Shown here piece after piece: positions 9,938-17,477 of a stretch of DNA of 64,000 bases. Under the pieces are notes generated by a model. The model did no database searches, was not told where the DNA came from, and was given only the letters and a program-made list of their open reading frames with translations. The stretch is from Thermoactinospora rubra. Its GTDB lineage: Bacteria; Actinomycetota; Actinomycetes; Streptosporangiales; Streptosporangiaceae. The stretch is taken from contig NZ_KZ084325.1 in the NCBI RefSeq assembly GCF_002093975.1, positions 1 to 64,000 of the forward strand. Reading direction: 5' to 3'. Within the stretch, counting starts at the first letter, position 1. Every line of letters starts with the position of its first letter. Both the position numbers and the translations under genes were made by a program.

Positions 9938-11623
9938 TCAGTGGCCCTTGAAGGCTTCCTCCAGCCACCACGATCCGTGGTCGCGCGTGACCTTGGCGTG
10001 GACGAGGAGCGGCCGGTCGCGGGGACCGCCGACCCAGTCCTCGACCGCCTTGAGGTGGTCGGGCGCCGTCACCGTGACCGCGGCGCAGCCGTACCCCCGG
10101 CCGATCTCCGCGAAGTCGGTCGGCGGGAAGGTGACGAGGTCGTGCGGCTCGCCGTGGAAGTGGTGGACCTCGGCGCCGTATCCCTCGTCGTCGTACACGA
10201 CGATCACCATGGGCAGGCCCAGCCGTACGACGGTCTCGAGCTCGGAGATGCCCATCAGGGCGCCGCCGTCGCCGAGGGCGGCCACCGGGAGGCGGTCGGG
10301 GCGGGCCAGCGCGGCGCCGATGGCGGTGGACAGGCCCAGGCCGATGGACTGGAAGCCCTGGGTGAAGCAGAAACCCCGTTCGTCCGGGACATCCATAAAC
10401 ATAGCGGGATATCCCATGAAATTTCCGGAATCGGGGCACACCACGCGCTCCCCCGGCAGCAGATCGTCCAGCGCGATGGTCAACGTCCTGGGGTCGATGC
10501 GCCCGTCCCGGCTCTCGTCCTCATACGGCACGTCCCGCCATCGCACCTCACGCGCGATGCGCTCGGCCAGCTCCGGGCTGCGGTACCCCGGCCCCTGGTC
10601 CTCCTCCCCCAGCAGCCGCGCGTCCAGCAGCGCCTGGGCGGCGGCCGAGGCCACCGCCGCGGCATCTCCCACGATCCCGAGCGCGAGCGGCACGTGCGCC
10701 CCCAGCGCGGCCGGGTCCCGGTCCACCTGGACCACGCGGGCGTACGGCCCGAAGATCGTCCCGTGCCGCGTGGTCCACATGGTCAGCGAGCACCCCCACG
10801 CGACCACCAGGTCCGCCGTGGAGATCAGCGAGGCGGCCAGCGGCGAGGCGAACCCTCCGCAGACGTCCAGGTCCCACGGGCTGCCCCGGAACAGCCCCTT
10901 CGCCACCGCCGAGGTCGCCAGCAGCGCGCCGCGGGAGTCCGCGAGATCCTCCAGCTCCCGGCGGGCGTGCAACGCGCCGCGCCCCGCGACGAACACCGGC
11001 CGCCTGGCCCGCAGCAGCAGCCGCACCAGGTCGGCGACGGCCTCGGGACGGCCCGGCCCGCCCTCGTGGCGCGAGCGGGCGGCGGCCCGCGCGCTGTCGA
11101 CGATGAGGTCCAGGAACTCCTGGCGGCTGCCGCCGTCCGGCGCCCGTTCGCGCTGCACGTCCAGCGGCAGGTTGAGCAGCACGGGCCGGCTCTCGTACCA
11201 GGCCGTGCGGTAGGCCTCGATGGTCTCCTCGACCGCGGTCTCGGCGCCGCCGACCCGCATGGGCACCGCGTCCACCGCCGCGGCGAGCCCGGCCTGGTCG
11301 ATGTGGAAGTTCGAGCGCGGCTCGCGCGCCTCCCCGGCCAGGACGAGCAGCGGCGTACGGCTCTTGGCCGCCTCGGCGATGCCCGTCATGGCGTTGGTCA
11401 GGCCGGGCCCCTGGTGGACGGTGAGCACGCCGAGCCCTCCGGTCATCCGGGCGAAGGCGTCGGCCATGGTGGCGGCCCCGCCCTCGTGGCGGGCGGCGAC
11501 GAACCGCACGCCGCCCGCGGCCATGCCGTTGGCCAGGTGGAAGTTGCCGCTGCCGACGACGCCGAAGGCCCGTTCGACGCCGAGGCGGGCCACGACGCGG
11601 CCCACGGCCTCCGCGACGTTCAT
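9938..11623 (-). CDS. Thiamine-diphosphate-dependent enzyme (acetolactate synthase/benzoylformate decarboxylase superfamily)
   Basis: A 561-residue ThDP enzyme with the three usual domains. Glu47 in RHEGGA is the residue that activates the thiazolium in this superfamily. HQGPGLTNAMTGIAEA follows in the PYR domain, and LGDGGALMGISELETV begins the Mg/ThDP motif, which continues VYDDEGYG, with Asp where Asn is usual. There is no partner regulatory subunit, so a catabolic decarboxylase or lyase is more likely than valine/isoleucine synthesis. ATG overlaps the stop of the upstream cyclase gene (ATGA), so the two are co-translated. With a ring-opening hydrolase partner, a 2-oxo acid decarboxylase role is attractive but inferred. 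Confidence 0.85.
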   Translation of the reverse strand: MNVAEAVGRVVARLGVERAFGVVGSGNFHLANGMAAGGVRFVAARHEGGAATMADAFARMTGGLGVLTVHQGPGLTNAMTGIAEAAKSRTPLLVLAGEAREPRSNFHIDQAGLAAAVDAVPMRVGGAETAVEETIEAYRTAWYESRPVLLNLPLDVQRERAPDGGSRQEFLDLIVDSARAAARSRHEGGPGRPEAVADLVRLLLRARRPVFVAGRGALHARRELEDLADSRGALLATSAVAKGLFRGSPWDLDVCGGFASPLAASLISTADLVVAWGCSLTMWTTRHGTIFGPYARVVQVDRDPAALGAHVPLALGIVGDAAAVASAAAQALLDARLLGEEDQGPGYRSPELAERIAREVRWRDVPYEDESRDGRIDPRTLTIALDDLLPGERVVCPDSGNFMGYPAMFMDVPDERGFCFTQGFQSIGLGLSTAIGAALARPDRLPVAALGDGGALMGISELETVVRLGLPMVIVVYDDEGYGAEVHHFHGEPHDLVTFPPTDFAEIGRGYGCAAVTVTAPDHLKAVEDWVGGPRDRPLLVHAKVTRDHGSWWLEEAFKGH

Positions 11624-12381
11624 CGGTCGACCAGGGCCAGCACCCGCACCGGGCTGCCCGACCCGCCCACGATCGGCAGCGGCGGCGCGATCACCACGGC
11701 CCCGGTGGCCGGCAGGCGGTCGAGGTTGCGCAGCTGGGTCAGGCCGTACTTGTCGTGCCCGAGCAGGAAGGAGTGGCAGGGGAAGGGCGGGTCGAAGGAA
11801 TGCGCGGCCCCGGCGTCGGTGCCGACGGTCTCCACGCCCACGCCCAGGATCGGCGTCTCGGCGGCCAGCCATTGGGCGCACTCGACCGAGATGCCCGGCG
11901 AGTGGCCCTCGTTGAGGAACGTCTCGGCGTCCTCGGCGCGGGCGTCCCATCCCGTCCGGTACAGCAGCCAGCCGCCCTCCGGCAGCGGCCCGTTGGCGCG
12001 CTCCCAGGCCTTGACGTGGTCGATCTGGAGCAGGAAGTCGGGGTCCTTCCCGGCCTCGGCGGCGAAGTCCAGCACGACTGCGGGCGCGATGAGCCGCGCG
12101 GGCGGCACCCGCGAGACGTCGTCGCCGTCGCGGCCGGTCACCCAGTGGATCGGCGCGTCGAAATGCGTCCCCGTGTGCTCGCCCGTGTGGATGTCGTTCC
12201 AGTACCAGGCGGGCCCCCGCTCGTCGTAGTGGCTGATCTCCTCCAGCCGGAACGGGATCGTGTTCCCGAACGGCTCGGGCAGCCGCAGGATCGGCGTCTT
12301 GTCCGACAGGGGCGCGGTGAGGTCGACGATCTCGACCGTGCCGCTTCGCAGGCTCTCGACCAGGCTTCGCAGGACCGACAT
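11620..12381 (-). CDS. Cyclase-family metal-dependent hydrolase (kynurenine formamidase/isatin hydrolase superfamily)
   Basis: This 253-residue protein contains the family metal motif HTGEHTGTHFDAPIHW (HXGTHXDXPXH) at about residues 65-80. Characterised relatives use Mn or Zn to open amide rings or formamides (isatin hydrolase, bacterial arylformamidase). The ATG is preceded by GAGGAGG. It is the first gene of a two-gene leftward operon with the ThDP enzyme and is divergent from the broken PIG-L gene. Assignment to the family is secure; the substrate is not. Confidence 0.85.
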   Translation of the reverse strand: MSVLRSLVESLRSGTVEIVDLTAPLSDKTPILRLPEPFGNTIPFRLEEISHYDERGPAWYWNDIHTGEHTGTHFDAPIHWVTGRDGDDVSRVPPARLIAPAVVLDFAAEAGKDPDFLLQIDHVKAWERANGPLPEGGWLLYRTGWDARAEDAETFLNEGHSPGISVECAQWLAAETPILGVGVETVGTDAGAAHSFDPPFPCHSFLLGHDKYGLTQLRNLDRLPATGAVVIAPPLPIVGGSGSPVRVLALVDR

Positions 12382-12495
12382 GGCTGCATCCTCCTCTTCG
12401 CGTACGGCCGGCGCCAGAGGCCGCGCGAATCCGTCTCCGATCAGCCTCGCGGGGGCTACGATGGCGGCCGGCGATCTTCGAGGAGGCCGGCCCCG

Positions 12496-13111
12496 ATGGA
12501 CTTGCGGCTGCTGTGCGTCCACGCGCATCCGGACGACGAGGCGATCTGGACGGGCGGGACGCTGGCCAGGTACGCCGACGAGGGCGCCGCGACCGCCGTC
12601 GTCACGTGCAGCTGGGCAGAGGGCACCCGTCGTGCCGAGGAGCTGCGGCACTCCCTGGACATCCTCGGCGCGGGCGAGCCGCGGCTGCTCGGCTACGCCG
12701 ACGCCCGCAAGCCCGAGTCCGCTCCCGGCAACCCGCGCTTGCTGGACGTGCCGCTCGACGAGGCGGTGGGACGGGTGGTCGAGCACATCAGGCAGTTCAG
12801 GCCCGACGTCGTGCTGACCTATGACGGCTACGGCTCCTACGGGCATCCGGACCACGTGCACGTGCACCGGGTAACCATGGCCGCGGTCGAGGCGGCCGGA
12901 TACGACCAGCTCTACCGGGACGCGGGCGCCCCCTGGCGGCCGCGCGCAAGTGGGCGGCCATGCACGCACACGAGTCCGAGGTCGGCCGCGGCGCGTCGAT
13001 GACCTTGCTCACCGCGCTGCCGGAGCCGGCCCGTGCCCAGATGCCGGCGAACGAGTGGTACCGGCGCGTCGCCTGCACCGGCCCCCTGGAGAGCGCCCTT
13101 TCCTGGGTTGA
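12496..13111 (+). pseudogene. Broken PIG-L family (LmbE-like) N-deacetylase
   Basis: The N-terminal part is a normal PIG-L fold: CVHAHPDDEAIWTGG (zinc-binding HPDDE), SYGHPDHVHVH further on. After DAGAPWRP near 12944 the frame jumps to RKWAAMHAHESEVG in another phase, so an internal segment is lost together with the frame. Near the end, GCCCTTTCCTGGGTTGA would give the usual terminal ALFLG stop only if one T is restored to the T-run. The family removes acetyl groups from GlcNAc-type substrates (for example in mycothiol or antibiotic pathways). The present copy cannot make an intact product. The end coordinate is the TGA reached after both corrections. Confidence 0.8.
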
Positions 13112-13121
13112 CCCCGGGTAC

Positions 13122-14054
13122 TCAGGACCGGCGTGGATCCCAGTGCGAGTACTGCTGGGCCGTATTGAGGTCCGTTCCGCGCAAGGCGGGCAGACCGCTG
13201 GAGGCGTCCAGCACCACCCGGTCGCCCAGAGCATCGGCGAGCTTCACGCGGATCCGGTCGATGTGCAGCATGTCGTTGCAGACCTGGACGTCGGCCTCCC
13301 ACCGTACGTCCACGTCGACGACCACCACGCGCGGGGTCTCATGGACCCGCGCGCCGTACGTCTTGTCGCACGTGCCGTGCCCGTAGCGCAGGTCCAGCCC
13401 GTCCGGCGCGACCGTCTCGTAGGTGAACACCTCCTGGAACTCTCCCCGCCTGGCCCGCGGTGGCGCGCCCATCGCCGCCGGGTCCACGGCGACCCGCCGG
13501 AACGGCTCCGGCACGCCCTTCACGGTGAACTCCCACGTGGGCACCCGGACCTGCCCCCGGCTGGTGGGCACCGTCGCCTCGCCCATCGCGGCGCCGATCA
13601 CGCGCAGCGGCCGGCACCCCTTGGCCGGGCACTCCTCGTCCACGAAGTCGTTGGGCTTGCTCAGCCGGGCGAAGGCGGTCTTGGCCGACAGGATCGGCAT
13701 GGTCAGCGTGGACCCGTCGTCCCAGCGCAACCGGACCGGGGCGGGCCGCTCGGAGGGCAGGTCCGCCTCCACCTTCCAGACGCTGTTGAGCTCGCTGACC
13801 CCCACCCAGTCCGGCATCCGCCCCCAGTCGACTTCCAGGTTCAGGTTCTGCAGCGGGATGAAGCCCTCACGCCACGCCCGCTCCTCCCTCGAGCCCTCCC
13901 AGCGCTCGGCGACCTCCCTGGCGCGGGCGGTGAAGCCGTCGGGGGTCGTGGTGGCCGGGGCCGGCCCCGAGTCCGGTCTCGAGGCCGGCACGGACCCGCA
14001 GGCCGGCACCGCCATCAGCGCCGCCGCGACCGCCCCGGCGAGAAAGATCCGCAT
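13122..14054 (-). CDS. Predicted lipoprotein of unknown function
   Basis: A 310-residue protein beginning with a lipoprotein signal (MRIFLAGAVAAALMAVPAC), with the lipidated Cys at residue 19, followed by a Pro/Ala/Thr-rich linker. The mature domain has no motif I recognise. It contains a Cys pair in DEECPAKGC and additional cysteines (HGTCDKT, QVCND), suggesting disulfides outside the membrane. The end of the gene lies 10 bp from the end of the broken PIG-L gene on the other strand. Function unknown. Confidence 0.75.
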   Translation of the reverse strand: MRIFLAGAVAAALMAVPACGSVPASRPDSGPAPATTTPDGFTARAREVAERWEGSREERAWREGFIPLQNLNLEVDWGRMPDWVGVSELNSVWKVEADLPSERPAPVRLRWDDGSTLTMPILSAKTAFARLSKPNDFVDEECPAKGCRPLRVIGAAMGEATVPTSRGQVRVPTWEFTVKGVPEPFRRVAVDPAAMGAPPRARRGEFQEVFTYETVAPDGLDLRYGHGTCDKTYGARVHETPRVVVVDVDVRWEADVQVCNDMLHIDRIRVKLADALGDRVVLDASSGLPALRGTDLNTAQQYSHWDPRRS

Positions 14055-14097
14055 GCCAGGAAGACGTCCCGCCGGTCGCCACGGTTCGCCGGTCGCC

Positions 14098-14158
14098 GAG
14101 CTTCGCGGCTCACCGAGCTTCGCGGCTCACCGAGCTTCGCGGCTCACCGAGCTTCGCC
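14098..14158. repeat. 17-bp tandem repeat array
   Basis: GAGCTTCGCGGCTCACC is repeated head to tail three times exactly, with a fourth partial copy, followed at once by GCCGAG triplet-of-two repeats (to about 14176). It sits between the MHS transporter and the lipoprotein gene. There is no spacer diversity, so it is not a CRISPR array. Confidence 0.9.
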
Positions 14159-14198
14159 GAGGCCGAGGCCGAGGCCTATGCCGGTACGGCGGGCGCCG

Positions 14199-15518
14199 TC
14201 AGGCGCTCGGCTGGCGGCTGAGCCCCAGATCGGTGCCCTTGGGCTCCTTGACGGCCGAGACGGCGGCCAAGGAGATCACGCACAGCACCATGATGTAGGC
14301 GCCGACGGACAGGGCCGATCCCGTGCCCTGCACCAGTGCCTGGGCGATGGTGGGTGCGAAGGCTCCGCCCAGGATGGCGCCGAGCGCGTAGCCGATGGCC
14401 GCGCCGGAGTAGCGCACCGAGGGAGGGAACATCTCGGCGTACATGGCCGACATGGGCCCGTAGGACAGGCCCAGGCCGACGGCCAGGACAAGGATCGCCG
14501 CGGTGAAGAGCCAGATGTTGCGGGTCTCCATCAGCAGGAAGAGCGGGATCATCCACACGAACATGAGGGCGTAGCCGATCTGGAAGGTGCGCACGCGGCC
14601 GATCCGGTCCGACAGCGCCCCGCCGTACATGGTGAAGACCAGCCAGCTCACCGATCCGGCGACGGTGGCGAGCAGGACGGATGGCCTGTCCAGGCCCAGC
14701 GTGGTGGTGCCGTAGCTGATGAAGTAGGCGATGAGGAGGTAGCCCGCCGCGTTGTTGGCCACGAAGATCAATGCGGTGAGCATCACGTTCTTGGTGTCGC
14801 TGCGGAACAGGTCGCGCAGCGGCGCGGAGGAGGTGCGGGTGCGCTCCTGCAGTTCCTTGAACACGGGGCTCTCCTCGACGGCCCGCCGTACCAGGTAGCC
14901 GATGACGATCAGGGTCAGGGAGAGCAGGAACGGCACCCGCCAGCCCCACGCCTGGAACTGCTCCGGCGTGGTCACCGTGCTCATGATCCACAGGACGCCG
15001 GTCGCCAGGATGAGACCGATCGGCACGCCGATCTGGGGGAAGGTGCCGAACCATCCCCGGCGGTCGCGTGGCGCGTGCTCCACCGCCAGCAGGGCGGCGC
15101 CGCCCCACTCGCCGCCCGCGGAGAAGCCCTGCAGGATGCGCAGGAGGATGAGGGCGATGGGCGCCGCCACGCCGATCTGCCCGTAGGTCGGCAGCAGGCC
15201 GATGAGCGTGGTGGCCATGCCCATGAGCAGCAGGGTCAGCACGAGCATGCGCTTGCGGCCCAGCCGGTCGCCGAACCGGCCGGCGATGATCGCGCCGAGC
15301 GGGCGGAACAGGAAGCTGATGCCGATCGTGGCCAGCGAGATGAGCGTCGCCAGGCCGGGGGCCTGCTCGTTCACCGGGGCCAGGAAGAGCGGCCCGAACA
15401 CCAGACCCGCGGCCTGCGCGTAGATGAAGAAGTCGTACCACTCGATGGTGGTGCCGGCCAATGTGCTGGCGAGGACCTTACGATCTTCACGCGTCATGGA
15501 TCGGGATTCACTCGTCAC
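14199..15518 (-). CDS. MFS metabolite:proton symporter (MHS subfamily)
   Basis: A 439-residue protein with 12 predicted transmembrane helices. The N-terminal pattern TTIEWYDFFIYA and the loop-2/3 signature GRFGDRLGRKRML are hallmarks of the metabolite:H+ symporter subfamily (ShiA, KgtP, ProP relatives), which import carboxylic acids or osmolytes. GGEWGGAALLAVEHAP in TM4-5 is also typical. GTG start is preceded by GGAG and overlaps (GTGA) the stop of an older upstream frame that appears to be a gene remnant. The substrate is unknown. Confidence 0.9.
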   Translation of the reverse strand: MTSESRSMTREDRKVLASTLAGTTIEWYDFFIYAQAAGLVFGPLFLAPVNEQAPGLATLISLATIGISFLFRPLGAIIAGRFGDRLGRKRMLVLTLLLMGMATTLIGLLPTYGQIGVAAPIALILLRILQGFSAGGEWGGAALLAVEHAPRDRRGWFGTFPQIGVPIGLILATGVLWIMSTVTTPEQFQAWGWRVPFLLSLTLIVIGYLVRRAVEESPVFKELQERTRTSSAPLRDLFRSDTKNVMLTALIFVANNAAGYLLIAYFISYGTTTLGLDRPSVLLATVAGSVSWLVFTMYGGALSDRIGRVRTFQIGYALMFVWMIPLFLLMETRNIWLFTAAILVLAVGLGLSYGPMSAMYAEMFPPSVRYSGAAIGYALGAILGGAFAPTIAQALVQGTGSALSVGAYIMVLCVISLAAVSAVKEPKGTDLGLSRQPSA

Positions 15519-15670
15519 GCTGAACTCCGTTTCTCCCCTTGGCTCTCCCCCTGGGGGTCTGTGGCGCTCTCGGCCGGCTCGCAGGCCGGCACCTCGCGGA
15601 GGATGCCCAGCACGCAGGAGCTGGAGTCCACCACGATAGGCAGCCGGCCGCCGTCGCACCACTGCCCGCA
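15515..15670 (-). pseudogene. Possible 3' remnant of a FAD/Fe-S oxidoreductase gene
   Basis: Immediately upstream of the MHS transporter, a leftward frame reads CDGGRLPIVVDSSSCVLGIL and then REVPACEP before a TGA that overlaps the transporter start. This resembles the CCG/Fe-S-domain text (LPVVVDASSCTxGL) of large FAD-linked D-lactate or D-2-hydroxyacid dehydrogenases. Nothing recognisable continues 5' of about 15670. The overlap of stop and start suggests it was once an operon partner of the transporter. The homology is from memory of the motif only and is weak. Confidence 0.3.
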
Positions 15671-16222
15671 GCCGGGGCGGCAGCCGCATCGAGCCGGCCA
15701 AGCCCAGACGGGAAACCCTCCGGGAAACCGGAGAACCTCAATTCCCTAGACGTAGGGGCCGCAGGCGCCCCACGTCGACTGGTCGGTGGCGCACGCCGCG
15801 GCGCTGTAGGGGGGAGGGGGCGTAGAGCTGGCCGAGCGCGGCCGGGGCCGGGCCGCGTGCTCCATGGGTCTCCCGCGGCGCCCGGACCGGGTCCGGTGCC
15901 GCGCGCAGTATCGGCACCGGACCCGGACGCTCCCGCGGCCCGCACGGCTCCGCCGCGATGGACCAGGAGGACGGCCTCCAGGATCGCGCCTCGCCCAGGC
16001 CGGTCGCCGGCGCCGGGCGAGGTGTCGCGCCCGCCCGCCGTACCCGCCGCAGGAAACTCCGGCGGCCGGTGCGGGTTGCAGGAAGTATGACGACAGGGGG
16101 ACGTGGCGGCCACCCCTCGCGGCAACACGCCGGCCGCCGAGAACGGCAGACATGCCTCACCCGCCGCAGCGGGACGCATGTTCATGCTCAGGAACCGGGT
16201 TTCGGGGCGTCTCCCGCACGGG
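15671..16222. other. About 550 bp without a convincing gene
   Basis: Open frames here are arginine- and proline-rich and look like GC-bias artefacts. The only notable structure is the 15-bp inverted repeat annotated separately. A short leftward frame ends in the Cys-containing peptide ACATDQSTWGACGPYV just before the oxidoreductase remnant; I cannot assign it. The stretch lies between the end of the membrane-anchored protein gene and the transporter operon. Confidence 0.5.
15887..15926. terminator. Perfect 15-bp GC-rich hairpin (probable terminator)
   Basis: CCGGGTCCGGTGCCG and its exact reverse complement are separated by 10 bases (CGCGCAGTAT). No T-tract follows on either strand. It lies about 300 bp past the stop of the membrane-anchored protein gene. 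GC-rich hairpins without U-tracts can stop transcription in high-GC actinomycetes. An operator or attenuator role is possible. Confidence 0.5.
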
Positions 16223-16888
16223 TCACACGCGGACCCAGTCGGCGCAGCCGCCGGTCTGGAAGGCCTTGTCGGTGGGCTCGATGGTGACCGTGGCGGGACC
16301 GGTCGGCATGCCGGCGGCGATCACGCTGGAGGTGCTCACGTCCAGGCTGCTCAGCCGGGCCCAGTAGCAGGCGGGCTGCTGCGGCGCGGGGCCGGTGGTG
16401 CGGTAGGTGCCGGGCTGGATGTCGGTGCCGACGATCAGCAGGCGGTTGCCCGCTGCCGGCGATCCACCCGTCGGCAGTCCGCCCGTCGGCGCCGCTCCGG
16501 CCGGCTGCGTCTGCGTCGGGTACGGCGTGGCCGAGGGGACGGGCTGCTCGCCCGGAGCCGTGGAGGTGCCCGGAGGCACGGACGCCTGCGGCGTCCCGGA
16601 GGTCTGCGGAAACCCCGAGGCCTCCGGCGTTCCGGAGGCCTCCGGGGACAGCTCGATGGTCATGCCGGGCTCGGGCCCGGGCTGCGCGACCGGCTCCGCC
16701 AGCCCGAACCCGGCGAACATCCCGACGAGGAACCCCAGCACTCCCGTCAGGCCCGAGACCAGGACGAGGATCGTCGGGCTGGTGGGGGGCCGTGGGTGGT
16801 CAGGCGGGGGGCCGTAGGTCACGGGCACCAGCGTGCCATACGGCACCGACCCCAGCCGGTGGACGGGTAACGGCTCGGTGGGGTTCAC
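16223..16888 (-). CDS. Membrane-anchored protein with low-complexity stalk and conserved C-terminal domain
   Basis: This 221-residue protein has one transmembrane helix near residues 40-65 (ILVLVSGLTGVLGFLVGMFA). A Ser/Pro/Thr/Gly-rich extracytoplasmic stalk follows (about 75-145), then an 80-residue C-terminal domain containing VGTDIQPGTYRTTG and CYWARLSSL, and ending GGCADWVRV. That domain recurs in actinobacterial surface proteins and is probably held by a Cys-Cys bond. Its function is unknown. GTG start overlaps the CBS gene stop (GTGA), so the two are co-translated. Confidence 0.8.
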   Translation of the reverse strand: MNPTEPLPVHRLGSVPYGTLVPVTYGPPPDHPRPPTSPTILVLVSGLTGVLGFLVGMFAGFGLAEPVAQPGPEPGMTIELSPEASGTPEASGFPQTSGTPQASVPPGTSTAPGEQPVPSATPYPTQTQPAGAAPTGGLPTGGSPAAGNRLLIVGTDIQPGTYRTTGPAPQQPACYWARLSSLDVSTSSVIAAGMPTGPATVTIEPTDKAFQTGGCADWVRV

Positions 16889-17313
16889 CGGTGCAGGTAG
16901 TCCACCAGGGACGCCTTCTCGGTCTCCAGCTCCTCGATCGCGCTCTTGACCACGTCCCCGATGCTGACGATGCCCACCATCCGCCCGTTGTCGACCACCG
17001 GGACGTGCCTGATGCGGTGCTCGGTCATCGTACGGCGAAGCTCGTCGACGTTGACATTGGGCCCGCAGGTGCGCACCTGGGAGGTCATGATCTCCGACAC
17101 CGGGCCATCGAGGACCTCCGCGCCCCTGTCGTGGAGCCTGCGCACCACGTCGCGCTCGGAGACGATCCCGTCGATCGACGCGCCGTCGGCGGAGACCACC
17201 ACCGCGCCGATGTTGTGCTCGGCCAGCTTGGCGAGCAGTTCCTTGACCGTGGCGTCCGGGCGCACGGTTGTCACCTGGCTCCCCTTGGCACGCAAGATCG
17301 TTCCGATCAGCAT
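16885..17313 (-). CDS. CBS-domain pair protein
   Basis: A 142-residue protein made of two CBS repeats (about 8-60 and 74-130), with typical IDGIVSERDVVRRL and MVGIVSIGDVVKSAI strand-helix units. Stand-alone CBS pairs bind adenosyl ligands such as AMP, ATP or NAD and often regulate a partner. Related small proteins are common in mycobacteria and streptomycetes. AGGAGG five bases before ATG makes the start secure. It is the first gene of a two-gene leftward operon. Confidence 0.88.
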   Translation of the reverse strand: MLIGTILRAKGSQVTTVRPDATVKELLAKLAEHNIGAVVVSADGASIDGIVSERDVVRRLHDRGAEVLDGPVSEIMTSQVRTCGPNVNVDELRRTMTEHRIRHVPVVDNGRMVGIVSIGDVVKSAIEELETEKASLVDYLHR

Positions 17314-17437
17314 GTGCACCTCCTCGGCGGCAGTCAGGAGGGACGTCCCTTCGATGACGGGGGACATCCCCTGTAGGCGCCCAGACTAAGCGCGCGGGCC
17401 CGCAAACACATAGAGTGCATCTCGGTGACGACCCCTT

Positions 17438-17455
17438 TAATATGTGAAATATCAC
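17438..17455 (+). promoter_or_regulatory. Candidate -10 element and adjoining inverted repeat upstream of the aminopeptidase gene
   Basis: TAATAT is an unusually AT-rich hexamer for this genome and lies 35 bases before the start codon. It is followed directly by GTGAAATATCAC, a GTGA-N4-TCAC inverted repeat that could bind a regulator. The corresponding -35 is poor. Suggestive only. Confidence 0.3.
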
Positions 17456-17477
17456 TGTAAGAGGGATGGGATGGCGG

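Noticed and set aside
12960..15749. 929-codon plus-strand open frame
   Set aside because: Runs antisense through the lipoprotein and MHS transporter genes after the PIG-L stop is lost by a missing base; composition is His/Arg/Gly-rich with no domain.
15746..15865. Small Cys-containing peptide ending ACATDQSTWGACGPYV as a RiPP precursor
   Set aside because: No modification enzyme or leader-like region nearby, no ribosome site, and the frame extends 5' into Arg-rich noise.
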